64,000 nucleotides of DNA. It comes from an uncultured Polaribacter sp. (GTDB lineage: Bacteria; Bacteroidota; Bacteroidia; Flavobacteriales; Flavobacteriaceae). The notes below the pieces were generated by a model that saw only the letters and a list, made by a program, of their open reading frames with translations, ran no database searches and was not told the DNA's origin. Made by a program: the position numbers and the translations under genes. Position 1 is the first letter of the stretch, and each line of letters starts with the position of its first letter. The stretch lies in NCBI RefSeq assembly GCF_947501385.1, contig NZ_CANMVP010000027.1, positions 1 through 64,000 on the forward strand, read 5' to 3'. This document shows positions 1-7,675 of this stretch, piece by piece.

Positions 1-93
1 TCTTTCTCCTTTTTATTAATATCTATCTAATATAAATACTTTAATCCATATCCTTTTGCAAACATAGGATGACAGAATGAAAATAAAAAAACT

Positions 94-170
94 TGTCATT
101 CAGAGTGCAGCGATAGCGTAGTTGATGAATCTTTAGATAAAAAAGATTTCTCCACAAGGTCGAAATGACA
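94..170. repeat. Imperfect palindromic intergenic repeat
   Basis: The outer arms TGTCATTC and GAATGACA-like (GTCGAAATGACA) face each other. Inner arms GAATCTTT and AAAGATTTC flank a short A-rich loop, so the whole ~77 bases can fold as one long imperfect hairpin. It lies downstream of the ferredoxin reductase stop. It looks like a dispersed REP/MITE-like intergenic element of flavobacteria; that assignment is inference. The rest of the first 181 bases holds no gene. Confidence 0.45.
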
Positions 171-181
171 TACTAATCTAA

Positions 182-1237
182 TTACTCTATCTTTTTAACA
201 ACCGCTTTGGGTGCTTCTTTTCTGGTTCCATCGAAGCCATCTACACCACCAACTGTTGTATATTTCATTACGTATTTTTTATCTGGAAAAATACGTTTGT
301 AGGCACTTTGACACATTAACGTTGCTTCATGGAAACCACACAGAATCAGTTTTAATTTCCCTGGATAGGTATTTACATCACCAATCGCATAAATTCCCGG
401 AATGTTGGTTTGATAATCTAAAGCGTTGTTTACTTTGATGGCGTTTTTCTCGATTTCTAATCCCCAATTTGCAATAGGGCCTAACTTTGGCGACAAGCCA
501 AAAAGCGGAATAAAATGATCTGTTTCTATGGTAAATTCCTCACCTCCTTTTTGTACAACGGAAACGCCTTCGACTTTATCCGTCCCAACAATTCCTTTTA
601 CTTCTGCAGGCGTTATCATAGTAATTTTCCCTGCATCTTTTAATTCTTGAACTTTATCTACAGAATCTAAAGCGCCTCTAAATTCATTTCTTCTATGAAT
701 TAAAGTTACTGAAGAGGCTACATTTGTTAAGAAAATAGACCAATCTAAGGCAGAATCTCCACCACCAGAAATCACGACTCTTTTATCTCTATAAAATTCA
801 GGATCACGAATGATGTATTCGACCCCTTTATCTTCAAAATCTGCAATATTTGGAATTGGTGGTTTCCTTGGTTCAAAAGAACCCAATCCGCCAGCAATTG
901 CCACTACTTTAGCACGATGTTTTGTGCCTTTATTTGTGGTGACCATAAACGATTCGTCCTCTTGCTTTTCAATGGTTTCTGCACGTTCACCCAAAGTAAA
1001 ACCTGGTTCAAATTGTTTGCACTGTTCTAACAATTTATCTGTTAAATCTCCTGCTAAAATCTCTGGATATGCAGGAATATCATAAATTGGTTTCTTCGGG
1101 TATATTTCCGAACATTGACCACCAGCTTGTGGCAAAGCATCTATTAAATGACAACGCAATTTTAATAATCCTGCTTCAAAAACGGTGAATAAACCTGTGG
1201 GTCCTGCACCAATAATTAAGATATCTGTTGTAATCAT
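182..1237 (-). CDS. Ferredoxin--NADP reductase (thioredoxin-reductase-like FAD enzyme)
   Basis: A 351-residue flavoprotein that would pass electrons between NADPH and ferredoxin in the cytoplasm. The N-terminal FAD-binding Rossmann motif GAGPTG follows the start MITTDILIIGAG. A second dinucleotide-binding site GGGDSALDW near residue 160 binds NADPH. YAIGDVNTYPGKLKL near the C-terminus is the conserved FAD-contacting GD motif. No CxxC redox pair is seen, which separates it from true thioredoxin reductases and fits the TrxR-like ferredoxin-NADP reductases of Bacillus YumC type. The frame is open ten codons further upstream, but the ATG at 1237 gives the standard start. Two Fe-S carrier genes follow upstream on the same strand (NifU-like, Mrp), so the three form an Fe-S/redox cluster. 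Confidence 0.9.
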   Translation of the reverse strand: MITTDILIIGAGPTGLFTVFEAGLLKLRCHLIDALPQAGGQCSEIYPKKPIYDIPAYPEILAGDLTDKLLEQCKQFEPGFTLGERAETIEKQEDESFMVTTNKGTKHRAKVVAIAGGLGSFEPRKPPIPNIADFEDKGVEYIIRDPEFYRDKRVVISGGGDSALDWSIFLTNVASSVTLIHRRNEFRGALDSVDKVQELKDAGKITMITPAEVKGIVGTDKVEGVSVVQKGGEEFTIETDHFIPLFGLSPKLGPIANWGLEIEKNAIKVNNALDYQTNIPGIYAIGDVNTYPGKLKLILCGFHEATLMCQSAYKRIFPDKKYVMKYTTVGGVDGFDGTRKEAPKAVVKKIE

Positions 1238-1258
1238 TTTTGTTCTCTTTATGTATTT

Positions 1259-1315
1259 AGACCTCAAAGATTTCTTGTGCTGAATTTATTTTCAGTATAA
1301 AAACCTTTGAGGTCT
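1259..1315. repeat. 11-bp perfect inverted repeat, intergenic
   Basis: AGACCTCAAAG at 1259-1269 is exactly mirrored by CTTTGAGGTCT at 1305-1315, around a 35-base loop. It lies just upstream of the ferredoxin reductase start. The following bases up to 1487 are non-coding and contain scraps of other intergenic repeats, such as CTGCCTACGCAAGAATGACA and a CTGCCTGCGACAAGTAGGC palindrome near 1456. Confidence 0.5.
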
Positions 1316-1487
1316 GTTTTCATTCTTGTAAGTATATTGGGGATTGAAACTACATTCTTCTTTTAAGAGATTCCTGCCTACGCAAGAATGACAAGAAAAA
1401 CATACTCTTTCGACTCCGCTCAAGATAAACTCCTAGCCCAACCTTTTTAGAAATCTGCCTGCGACAAGTAGGCGCCTAAAATAAATT

Positions 1488-1724
1488 TTAAGCGACGTTT
1501 ATTACTTCTTCTATTTGTGGAGCATACTTTTTTATGGTTGCTTCCACTCCATTTTTTAAGGTCATTTGGTTTACAGAACAACCTGTACAAGCGCCTTCTA
1601 ATTGTACTTTTACAATAAAATCTTCGATTGATAAAAGCTTGATGTTTCCACCATCACTCATTAAAAACGGACGAATTTCATCTAACGCTTTTTCTACATT
1701 GTCTAATGTTTCTTGTGCTGTCAT
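1488..1724 (-). CDS. NifU-like C-terminal domain Fe-S scaffold protein
   Basis: A 78-residue single-domain protein of the NifU C-terminal (Nfu) family. It would bind a [4Fe-4S] cluster at a subunit interface and hand it to apoproteins. The family motif is visible as GACTGCSVNQMTLKNGVE (CxxC at about residues 47-50), preceded by MSDGGNIKLLSIED. Its size matches the stand-alone Nfu domain. It sits between the ferredoxin reductase and the Mrp Fe-S carrier on the same strand, which supports a role in Fe-S delivery. The start MTAQETLDNVEKALDEIRP is the normal family N-terminus. Confidence 0.92.
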   Translation of the reverse strand: MTAQETLDNVEKALDEIRPFLMSDGGNIKLLSIEDFIVKVQLEGACTGCSVNQMTLKNGVEATIKKYAPQIEEVINVA

Positions 1725-1865
1725 ATTTAAGCCCCTCTTAATCTCTCCAATTCGTCTGCGCTCAATGCAGTCTTAGGAGAGAAACTCAAAACGGGTATTT
1801 TGTGTTAATTTGTTATCATTTATTTTGACAAAAAGTATAAAACATTTTGTTTTGCGCCACAGTTT

Positions 1866-1882
1866 CCTTCCCTTTGGGAAGG
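1866..1882 (-). terminator. Possible hairpin downstream of mrp
   Basis: CCTTCCC and GGGAAGG pair around a TTT loop just after the stop of the Mrp gene on the minus strand. There is no clear T-run, so it may be a repeat remnant rather than a terminator. Confidence 0.25.
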
Positions 1883-1895
1883 CTAGGATGGGCTC

Positions 1896-3035
1896 TTATT
1901 TTTTTACTGCGCTACAACCACTCATTGTTGTAATTCTTACTACTTCTGTTGGTGGTAAGTTTTTGTTTCTTTTTAATAATTGAGCGACCATTTCTTTGGT
2001 AATTTCATTAAAGGATTTCTCTAAAACGGTACCTTCTTGTAATGCTACTGGATGCCCAACATCACCAGATTCTCGAATACTTTGTACTAATGGGATTTCT
2101 CCTAAAAACTTCGTTTTAATATCTTCTGCTAAATTTTTTGCACCATCTTGCCCAAAAATATAGTACTTATTATTTGGTAATTCTTGGGGTGTAAAATACG
2201 CCATGTTTTCAATAATTCCTAAAACAGGAACATTGATACTTTCTTGCTGAAACATGGCAACTCCTTTTTTAGCATCTGCTAATGCGATATTTTGTGGTGT
2301 ACTTACTACAACTGCGCCATTTATTGGCAATGCCTGTACAATTGATAAATGTACATCTCCAGTTCCTGGCGGCAAATCGATTAAAAGGAAATCTAACTCA
2401 CCCCAATCTGCATCAAAAATTAATTGTTTTAATGCTTTGGAAGCCATGGGTCCACGCCAAATTACTGCTTGATCTGGATTTGTAAAAAATCCTAGAGACA
2501 ATAATTTTACGCCGTAATTTTCTACAGGTTTCATTTTAGAACGTCCGTCTACATTTACAGAAAGTGGTTTTTCTCTTTCTACATTGAACATGATATGTTG
2601 AGAAGGCCCATACACATCTGCATCTAAAACACCAACACTAAAACCCATTTTAGCTAATGAAATTGCTGTATTTGCAGTAATTGTAGATTTACCAACCCCT
2701 CCTTTACCAGACGCAATTGCAACGATGTTTTTAATAGTAGGTATTTCCTTTCCACGTATTTGGTTCGGATTTTCTTTTGCTGTAGGCTTTTCTACTGCCA
2801 CAGTTACTTTTACATCAATAGCTTCTGAAACATTACTTTTGATTGCTTTTATAATTTCAGATTCTATTTTCTTTTTCGCCTGGAATGTGGGGTTTCTAAT
2901 GGTGACATCTATATGTACTTCGTTCCCAAAAATTACAACGTTTGTAACATTTCTATTTTCAACTAAACTTTTTCCTTCACCAGGAGCAGTTATCGTTTCT
3001 AATGCTTTGTATATATCTTGTTTGTTAAAACTCAC
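1896..3035 (-). CDS. mrp: Mrp/NBP35-type Fe-S cluster carrier ATPase
   Basis: A 379-residue cytoplasmic P-loop ATPase (ApbC/Mrp) that carries Fe-S clusters to target enzymes. Residues 1-95 are the MIP18/DUF59-like N-terminal domain. The deviant Walker A motif GKGGVGKST lies near residue 110, and the ParA/MinD-type core follows with DADVYGPSQH and DLPPGTGD. The usual CxxC cluster site in the C-terminal third is not visible. The Cys-containing tail MSGCSAVKK is the only obvious site, as in several flavobacterial homologues. Full length. A TAnnTTTG promoter element sits just upstream. It lies next to the NifU-like gene on the same strand. Confidence 0.93.
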   Translation of the reverse strand: MSFNKQDIYKALETITAPGEGKSLVENRNVTNVVIFGNEVHIDVTIRNPTFQAKKKIESEIIKAIKSNVSEAIDVKVTVAVEKPTAKENPNQIRGKEIPTIKNIVAIASGKGGVGKSTITANTAISLAKMGFSVGVLDADVYGPSQHIMFNVEREKPLSVNVDGRSKMKPVENYGVKLLSLGFFTNPDQAVIWRGPMASKALKQLIFDADWGELDFLLIDLPPGTGDVHLSIVQALPINGAVVVSTPQNIALADAKKGVAMFQQESINVPVLGIIENMAYFTPQELPNNKYYIFGQDGAKNLAEDIKTKFLGEIPLVQSIRESGDVGHPVALQEGTVLEKSFNEITKEMVAQLLKRNKNLPPTEVVRITTMSGCSAVKK

Positions 3036-3061
3036 GTCTTATTTTTATTTAATCTTAATTG

Positions 3062-3069
3062 CAAAGATA
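3062..3069 (-). promoter_or_regulatory. Bacteroidota -7 element upstream of mrp
   Basis: On the minus strand this reads TATCTTTG, an exact match to the TAnnTTTG consensus of the Bacteroidota primary sigma factor. It lies about 27 bases before the mrp ATG, with a TTTA in the -33 position 19 bases further upstream. Confidence 0.5.
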
Positions 3070-3213
3070 CGGCTTAGGTAGCAAATAGTAAAGCCTGAAA
3101 AAATCAACTTTTGCAAAACTTTAACAGGATACTTTTTATTTATTAACATAGTTTAATAAGTGGATGCATTTTTAATTATATGTTTACTACATAACTTTTA
3201 ATCCCCCTTTGTT

Positions 3214-3681
3214 ATGATACATAATGTAAAAATTTTAGGTTTAATTTTATTACTGTTTGTAGGTACTCAAACAACAACTTCTCAAGAAGTAGCAATGAAC
3301 TCTAGTAGGAATTTGCAAGCGCATCAATTTAATAATCCTGAAGAAGGCGAAAAGGAAAAAGAATTTAAAATAGAGAGTGCTATTTTAAAAGAAGGCGAAT
3401 ATACCTTTGATAATGGAAAAAAAAATGTTTTAGTTGTAATTAAAGACGGCCATTATACAGAACATTATTCTGAAGGTGAATTTATTAAGGCTCAAATGAA
3501 ATGGGTTTCTAAAGATGAATACAATCTTATAATTACAGATATAAATAAAGAAAATTTACCTTTTGGTGTTGGCACCAAACTACATACAAAAATATTTAGA
3601 GTAAAAGGTAGCAGGTATTATTATGAGTCTAATTTAGAAGGTTTGTCTTGGACGGGTAGATTTACAAAGATCAAAAAATAA
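3214..3681 (+). CDS. Small exported protein of unknown function
   Basis: 155 residues. It opens with a signal peptide (MIHNVKILGLILLLFVGTQ, likely cleavage after TTSQ), so it is exported to the periplasm. The mature part is polar and charged with no cysteines. It has beta-rich segments such as KNVLVVIKDGHYTEHYSEGE, MKWVSKDEYNLIITD and YYYESNLEGLSWTGRF, suggesting a small beta-barrel or lipocalin-like fold. I do not recognise the family. It is transcribed divergently from mrp and ends at a hairpin terminator shared with the convergent ATL gene. Confidence 0.8.
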   Translation: MIHNVKILGLILLLFVGTQTTTSQEVAMNSSRNLQAHQFNNPEEGEKEKEFKIESAILKEGEYTFDNGKKNVLVVIKDGHYTEHYSEGEFIKAQMKWVSKDEYNLIITDINKENLPFGVGTKLHTKIFRVKGSRYYYESNLEGLSWTGRFTKIKK

Positions 3682-3700
3682 AATTATACGACACCGTTAT

Positions 3701-3734
3701 ATAACTCATCATGAAAATGTTGAGTTATTTTTTT
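3701..3734 (+). terminator. Rho-independent terminator (shared by convergent genes)
   Basis: ATAACTCA and TGAGTTAT form an 8-bp stem around a 12-base loop, followed by TTTTTTT. It overlaps the stop region of the convergent ATL gene. Confidence 0.7.
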
Positions 3735-4063
3735 ATCAAAGCATTTGGATCCCAAAAAACAGTTTCAAAGTCTTGTATTTGATTTTCGATTACAACAATA
3801 CCTTCATTTTCTAATAGTTGTTGCATCAAATTTGTTCCCTCAAAATGATGTTTCCCTGTAAGTAATCCTTTCCTATTGACAACTCTATGTGCTGGCACCT
3901 CTTCTGTCTGATTATGAGCATTGTTCATTGCCCAGCCCACCATTCTAGCAGAACGTGCTGCTCCTAAATAGGTAGCGATTGCGCCGTAGCTAGTCACTCT
4001 TCCGAAGGGAATTAAACGAGCGGTTTGGTACACTTTCTCAAAAAAATTATCAGTTTCTTTCAC
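3725..4063 (-). CDS. Alkyltransferase-like (ATL) DNA-binding protein, MGMT family
   Basis: Belongs to the O6-methylguanine-DNA methyltransferase C-terminal family: the winged-helix segment IPFGRVTSYGAIA and the helix GAARSARMVGWAMN are clear. The acceptor cysteine of the PCHRV active site is replaced by alanine (PAHRV). It therefore cannot transfer the alkyl group and should be an ATL protein that binds alkylated guanine and flags it for nucleotide excision repair (established for Atl1/TTHA1564; inferred here). An ATG at 4126 is in frame, but the GTG at 4063 gives VKETDNFFEKVYQTARLIP, the usual start of the family at about 112 residues. The extra 21 residues look unlike a protein N-terminus. 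Confidence 0.85.
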   Translation of the reverse strand: MKETDNFFEKVYQTARLIPFGRVTSYGAIATYLGAARSARMVGWAMNNAHNQTEEVPAHRVVNRKGLLTGKHHFEGTNLMQQLLENEGIVVIENQIQDFETVFWDPNALIKK

Positions 4064-4250
4064 CTTTGAAAGATATGAATTATTAAAATAGTACGCAGAG
4101 ATTCTCGGAGAAATGTAGAGATTCACAGAGGTTTTAAAAGTGTTGATGATTCTTACCTTTCTCTTGAAAAAAATGACCGCATAGAAACATAGGGATCATA
4201 GAAACCATGGAAAGGCATTAACAGATTACTTCTTTTCTTGCAATTTAAAA

Positions 4251-4922
4251 TTAATACTTCAATCGAAATTGAATGTAGGTAATTGGTTTTCCTACTTCTA
4301 AATATTGATTTTCATAAAAAGTCTGTGTTTCTGTCACTTCTTTTGGCGAACCTTCGTTTTTATAAACGTTATGATTGGCATTTAAGATTTCATGACCTTC
4401 ACCATGTAATAAACCTAGTGTGTAACCGTGCATAAATTCGCTATCGGTCTTAAGATTCATAATTCCTTCTGCATTTAAAATCTGGTGATATTTCTTTAAG
4501 AAATCAGCATTGGTCATTCTGTGTTTTGTCCGTTTGTATTTTATTTGAGGATCTGGAAAAGTTATCCAAATTTCAGAAACTTCGTTTTCTGCAAAAATAA
4601 AATCAACCAACTCAATTTGAGTTCTTACAAACGCTACATTTGGTAAATTTTCTTCAATAGCTGTTTTGGCTCCTCTCCAAAAACGAGCGCCTTTGATATC
4701 GATACCAATAAAATTTTTATTTGGATTTTTTCTTGCCAAGGCGATTGTATATTCACCTTTTCCACAACCTAGTTCTACAACGATAGGATGGTTGTTTTCA
4801 AAAAAAGAATGCCATTTGCCTTTTAAGGAAAAGTTGCTAACAACTTCTTCTCTTGTTGGTTGAATGACATTTTTGAACATTTCATTTTCTTTGAAACGTT
4901 TTAGTTTGTTTTTGCTTCCCAA
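4251..4922 (-). CDS. trmB: tRNA (guanine-N7-)-methyltransferase
   Basis: 223 residues. A SAM-dependent enzyme that makes m7G46 in the variable loop of tRNA. The SAM-binding motif VVELGCGKGEYTIALA is in the first third. The TrmB signature FPDPQIKYKRTKHRM and the C-terminal VTETQTFYENQYLEVGKPI follow. Start MGSKNKLKRFKENEMF is the normal flavobacterial TrmB N-terminus. It follows the 73-aa membrane protein by nine bases on the same strand, so the two are likely cotranscribed. Confidence 0.95.
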   Translation of the reverse strand: MGSKNKLKRFKENEMFKNVIQPTREEVVSNFSLKGKWHSFFENNHPIVVELGCGKGEYTIALARKNPNKNFIGIDIKGARFWRGAKTAIEENLPNVAFVRTQIELVDFIFAENEVSEIWITFPDPQIKYKRTKHRMTNADFLKKYHQILNAEGIMNLKTDSEFMHGYTLGLLHGEGHEILNANHNVYKNEGSPKEVTETQTFYENQYLEVGKPITYIQFRLKY

Positions 4923-4931
4923 AATATAAAA

Positions 4932-5153
4932 TTAAGCGCTGTCTTCTGTTCCTTCTTTTACAAATCTGCGAGATTCTTTCATCCAATATGCAAATAAAAC
5001 CAATAGCACTAATAAGAAAAACCAGTTTACGGCATTAGAAATCCACCATCCTAAATCTGCATTTGCTACGCTAGTACGTAACCAATTAAAAGGAAGAAAC
5101 AGAATTTCTGTAAATAAACTACCAATCCATCTAAAAATATTGCTTGCTATCAT
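4932..5153 (-). CDS. Small flavobacterial membrane protein (DUF6341-like)
   Basis: 73 residues with one strong transmembrane helix (NAVNWFFLLVLLVLFAYWM, about residues 40-58) and an amphipathic N-terminal segment. It ends in an acidic tail EGTEDSA. The pattern WW-x-SNAVNWFF...YWMKE matches the small proteins found beside upp in flavobacteria (I believe DUF6341; from memory). Function unknown. It starts back-to-back with the polytopic protein at 5195, whose family accompanies it in other genomes. Confidence 0.8.
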   Translation of the reverse strand: MIASNIFRWIGSLFTEILFLPFNWLRTSVANADLGWWISNAVNWFFLLVLLVLFAYWMKESRRFVKEGTEDSA

Positions 5154-5174
5154 AACTTAATTATCTTTACACTG

Positions 5175-5182
5175 CAAAAATA
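5175..5182 (-). promoter_or_regulatory. Candidate -7 element for the 73-aa gene and trmB
   Basis: Reads TATTTTTG on the minus strand, matching TAnnTTTG, about 22 bases before the ATG at 5153. No clear -33 TTTG was found. Confidence 0.35.
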
Positions 5183-5194
5183 ACAAAAGAAATA

Positions 5195-6124
5195 ATGCCA
5201 GCCAATTTTTTAGCGAAATCTAAACCAATCAATTTTATCGTATTGATAAGTCTGTTTATTTGCTTGTTTGGTATGGCCTCTTTTTCTCTCTTTGCGAATA
5301 CCCCTTTTGAATTTTCTCTGCTATTAAAAATAGCTACTTTTCTAGTTCTTTTTTTAATTATTTTTTTCTTTTATAACTTTATTGTTTCTAAGAATGATTT
5401 AACGTTTGATAATTCTTATGCCTTCTTTATTTTTACCATATTCTTAAGTTATTTTTTAAAACTTACTTTTACATATAAAACACTATTAATCTTATTATTA
5501 TACATTTTATTTTTACGTAAAATATATAGTTTAAGATCTCATAGAAGAGTGCTTCAAAAACTTTTTGACAGTGGTTTTTGGCTAAGTGTTCTATTTATTT
5601 TAGAGCCTTTTACAGCCATGTTTAGCATACTAATTTTTACTGCAATTTACTTGCATCAAAAACCAATAATTAACAATTTAATCGCTCCCGTTTTTGGGTT
5701 TTTAGCTCCTTTAATTATTTATTTTTCCTACTGTTTTTGGTTTGATGAGTTGTATGTTTTTACCAATCTTTTTTACTTTGATGAGTTTTACAGCTTATTT
5801 TTTTATTCAAAAGACAACTTTCATTGGATTGTAGGACTCATTTTAGCACTTTCTGTAATATCCATTTTTTTAAAATCCCCAAAAGCATTTTCAGTAAATA
5901 ATTCGTTTAAAAAAAGTTGGATTCTTTTAATAATCCATTTCATAGTTGCTGTGTTTTTCTCTTTATTAATTCCGAATAAAAATGGAACAGAACTTTTATT
6001 TTTACTATTTCCAACTGCTGTTATTATTGCAAACGGATTGGAAGCTGTAAATAGTAAATTCATAAGGAATGTGTTTATTATAGTTTTTTTAATAAGTGCA
6101 TTTGCGCTGCCTTTTTTACTATAA
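5195..6124 (+). CDS. Polytopic inner-membrane protein (DUF6427-like)
   Basis: 309 residues, overwhelmingly hydrophobic, with about eight to nine predicted transmembrane helices and very few charged residues. The opening FLAKSKPINFIVLISLFIC resembles the flavobacterial DUF6427 family (family name from memory). No catalytic motif is visible, so the function is unknown. It is convergent with upp: its stop overlaps the upp stop by six bases. Its conserved neighbourhood (upp, the 73-aa membrane protein) is the main clue to identity. Confidence 0.8.
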   Translation: MPANFLAKSKPINFIVLISLFICLFGMASFSLFANTPFEFSLLLKIATFLVLFLIIFFFYNFIVSKNDLTFDNSYAFFIFTIFLSYFLKLTFTYKTLLILLLYILFLRKIYSLRSHRRVLQKLFDSGFWLSVLFILEPFTAMFSILIFTAIYLHQKPIINNLIAPVFGFLAPLIIYFSYCFWFDELYVFTNLFYFDEFYSLFFYSKDNFHWIVGLILALSVISIFLKSPKAFSVNNSFKKSWILLIIHFIVAVFFSLLIPNKNGTELLFLLFPTAVIIANGLEAVNSKFIRNVFIIVFLISAFALPFLL

Positions 6125-6772
6125 TTTAGCTCCAAAAGCTAAATCTCCAGCATCTCCCAAACCAGGAATAATATAGCCTTTGTCATTTAATTGATCATCA
6201 ATTGCTGCAACCCATAAATGGGTATTTTCTGGAAAATGATCTTTGATAAAATCAATACCTTCTGTGGAAGCAATTACAACAACTATATGAATTTCTTTTG
6301 GTGTACCATACTTTTTTATTGCCTCATAAACAGCCACTAGAGATTGTCCTGTGGCCAACATTGGGTCTGCTAATAATACGGTCTTATTCTCAATAGCTGG
6401 TGATGCAAAATACTCTACAACAATTTCAAAATCTTTATCATTATTTGGGTGATTTCTATAGGCAGAAATAAACGCATTTTCTGCATCATCAAAATAATTT
6501 AAAAGTCCTTGGTGCAAAGGCAAACCTGCTCTTAAAATAGAGCACAAAACAATATTTTTAGTATATAATGCAATCTCTTTTGTACCTAAAGGAGTTTGTA
6601 CAGCGCTGTTAGCATAGTGCAAATTTTTACTCAATTCATAACCTAAAACTTCACCAATTCTTTCGATATTTCTTCGAAAACGAAGCGAATCTTTCTGAAT
6701 TTTAACATCTCTAATTTCTGCAATAAATTTATTTACAATGGAATTGTCTTCTAAGATGTGATGAATTATCAT
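6119..6772 (-). CDS. upp: Uracil phosphoribosyltransferase
   Basis: 217 residues. Converts uracil plus PRPP to UMP in pyrimidine salvage. The type-I PRTase core is visible: CSILRAGLPLHQG, then the PRPP-binding loop VLLADPMLATGQS, and a uracil-specificity C-terminus YIIPGLGDAGDLAFG. Length is normal for the family. A TACATTTG promoter element lies about 20 bases upstream. Its 3' end overlaps the convergent membrane-protein gene, so no separate terminator fits between them. Confidence 0.95.
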   Translation of the reverse strand: MIIHHILEDNSIVNKFIAEIRDVKIQKDSLRFRRNIERIGEVLGYELSKNLHYANSAVQTPLGTKEIALYTKNIVLCSILRAGLPLHQGLLNYFDDAENAFISAYRNHPNNDKDFEIVVEYFASPAIENKTVLLADPMLATGQSLVAVYEAIKKYGTPKEIHIVVVIASTEGIDFIKDHFPENTHLWVAAIDDQLNDKGYIIPGLGDAGDLAFGAKL

Positions 6773-6791
6773 AATATATTATTGAGCTCAA

Positions 6792-6799
6792 CAAATGTA
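6792..6799 (-). promoter_or_regulatory. -7 promoter element of upp
   Basis: Reads TACATTTG on the minus strand, an exact TAnnTTTG match 20 bases before the upp ATG. Confidence 0.45.
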
Positions 6800-6869
6800 C
6801 AGAAATTGGTTAAAAATTGTATCTTGCTCGAAGAAAATTATAATTTTTTAATTTAAAACAAAAAAACGT

Positions 6870-7340
6870 ATGGGAATTTTTTCATTTATTAAGAATGCGG
6901 GCGCTAAGGTTTTCGGCATTGGAAAAACTACAACAGAAGAAAATGCAGAAAAATCTGCACAACTAAGAAACGCAATTACTTCTTTAGATTTAGAAGTAGC
7001 AAATTTATCTCTAGAAGTAGATGACGATGCTGTAAAAATTTGGGGAGAAGCTGCAGACTTAGCAACAAAAGAAAAAGTAGTCTTAGTTGTTGGAAATACA
7101 AAAGGTGTTGCTTCTGTAGAAGATGAAATGACCGTAAAAGAAGTTGAAGTAGTTTCAGAAGCTGAAATGGCCAAATTCTACACTGTAGAAAGCGGAGATA
7201 CTTTAAGTAAAATTGCGAAACAATATTATGGTAATGCTATGAAATACCCAGTAATTTTTGAGGCTAACAAGCCGATGTTAAAACATCCAGATAAGATTTA
7301 TCCTGGTCAAGTTTTAAGAATACCACCTTTGGTGGACTAA
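6870..7340 (+). CDS. BON-LysM peptidoglycan-associated protein (Kbp/YgaU-like)
   Basis: 156 residues. An N-terminal BON domain (about residues 20-90: LRNAITSLDLEVANLSLEVDDDAVKIWG...VASVEDEMTV) is followed by a C-terminal LysM domain (FYTVESGDTLSKIAKQYYG to YPGQVLRIP). Length and domain order match E. coli Kbp (YgaU), a soluble K+-binding protein. Whether K+ binding is conserved here is inference. There is no signal peptide: the start MGIFSFIKNAGAKVFGIG is the family N-terminus. Single gene with its own terminator. Confidence 0.92.
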   Translation: MGIFSFIKNAGAKVFGIGKTTTEENAEKSAQLRNAITSLDLEVANLSLEVDDDAVKIWGEAADLATKEKVVLVVGNTKGVASVEDEMTVKEVEVVSEAEMAKFYTVESGDTLSKIAKQYYGNAMKYPVIFEANKPMLKHPDKIYPGQVLRIPPLVD

Positions 7341-7361
7341 CCAAAAATTAACAACCACTGT

Positions 7362-7400
7362 AAAAAGAGTTTCAATATATATTTTGAAGCTCTTTTTTTG
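7362..7400 (+). terminator. Rho-independent terminator of the BON-LysM gene
   Basis: AAAAAGAG(T)TTCAA and TTGAAGCTCTTTTTTT form a long stem ending in seven T. Confidence 0.75.
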
Positions 7401-7412
7401 TGCAAAAAAATA

Positions 7413-7634
7413 AAAAACCTCGACCCAAGGGTACGAGGTATCAAGTAGAAATTTATTTTTTATTTCGACGCAGAGCGTCGGGGAAACAGCCCGGCTGGCA
7501 GGTAAAACCCATAGATCCCGCTAAAAAAGCGGGATTAGCCTGCCTTCCGGCATAGGCAGGTTCATCTAGCAATTTTTAATTCATTGCTTCGCTTCCGAAG
7601 CTTCGAATAAAAATTGAGTTTCACTAATTTAAAA
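7413..7634. repeat. ~200-bp structured repeat, copy 1 (left of EamA gene)
   Basis: Begins AAAAACCTCGACCCAAGGG and ends GAGTTTCACTAATTTAAAAT. Nearly the same sequence recurs at 8594-8789 in the same orientation, so the two copies bracket the EamA gene. Each copy contains nested hairpins: CCTCG...CGAGG, CCCGCTAAAAAAGCGGG, and here an extra GCCTGCC...GGCAGG palindrome that copy 2 lacks. No ORF is carried. It looks like a dispersed non-coding repeat. Upstream of 7676 it would be in the 5' region of the transporter mRNA. Confidence 0.8.
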
Positions 7635-7675
7635 TTTATCATCAACTTTGCACCTTAATTTTTTGATGAAATTTA

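Noticed and set aside
5821..6135. Minus-strand ORF of 104 codons
   Set aside because: It lies antisense inside the polytopic membrane gene and across the upp stop; composition fits a shadow frame.
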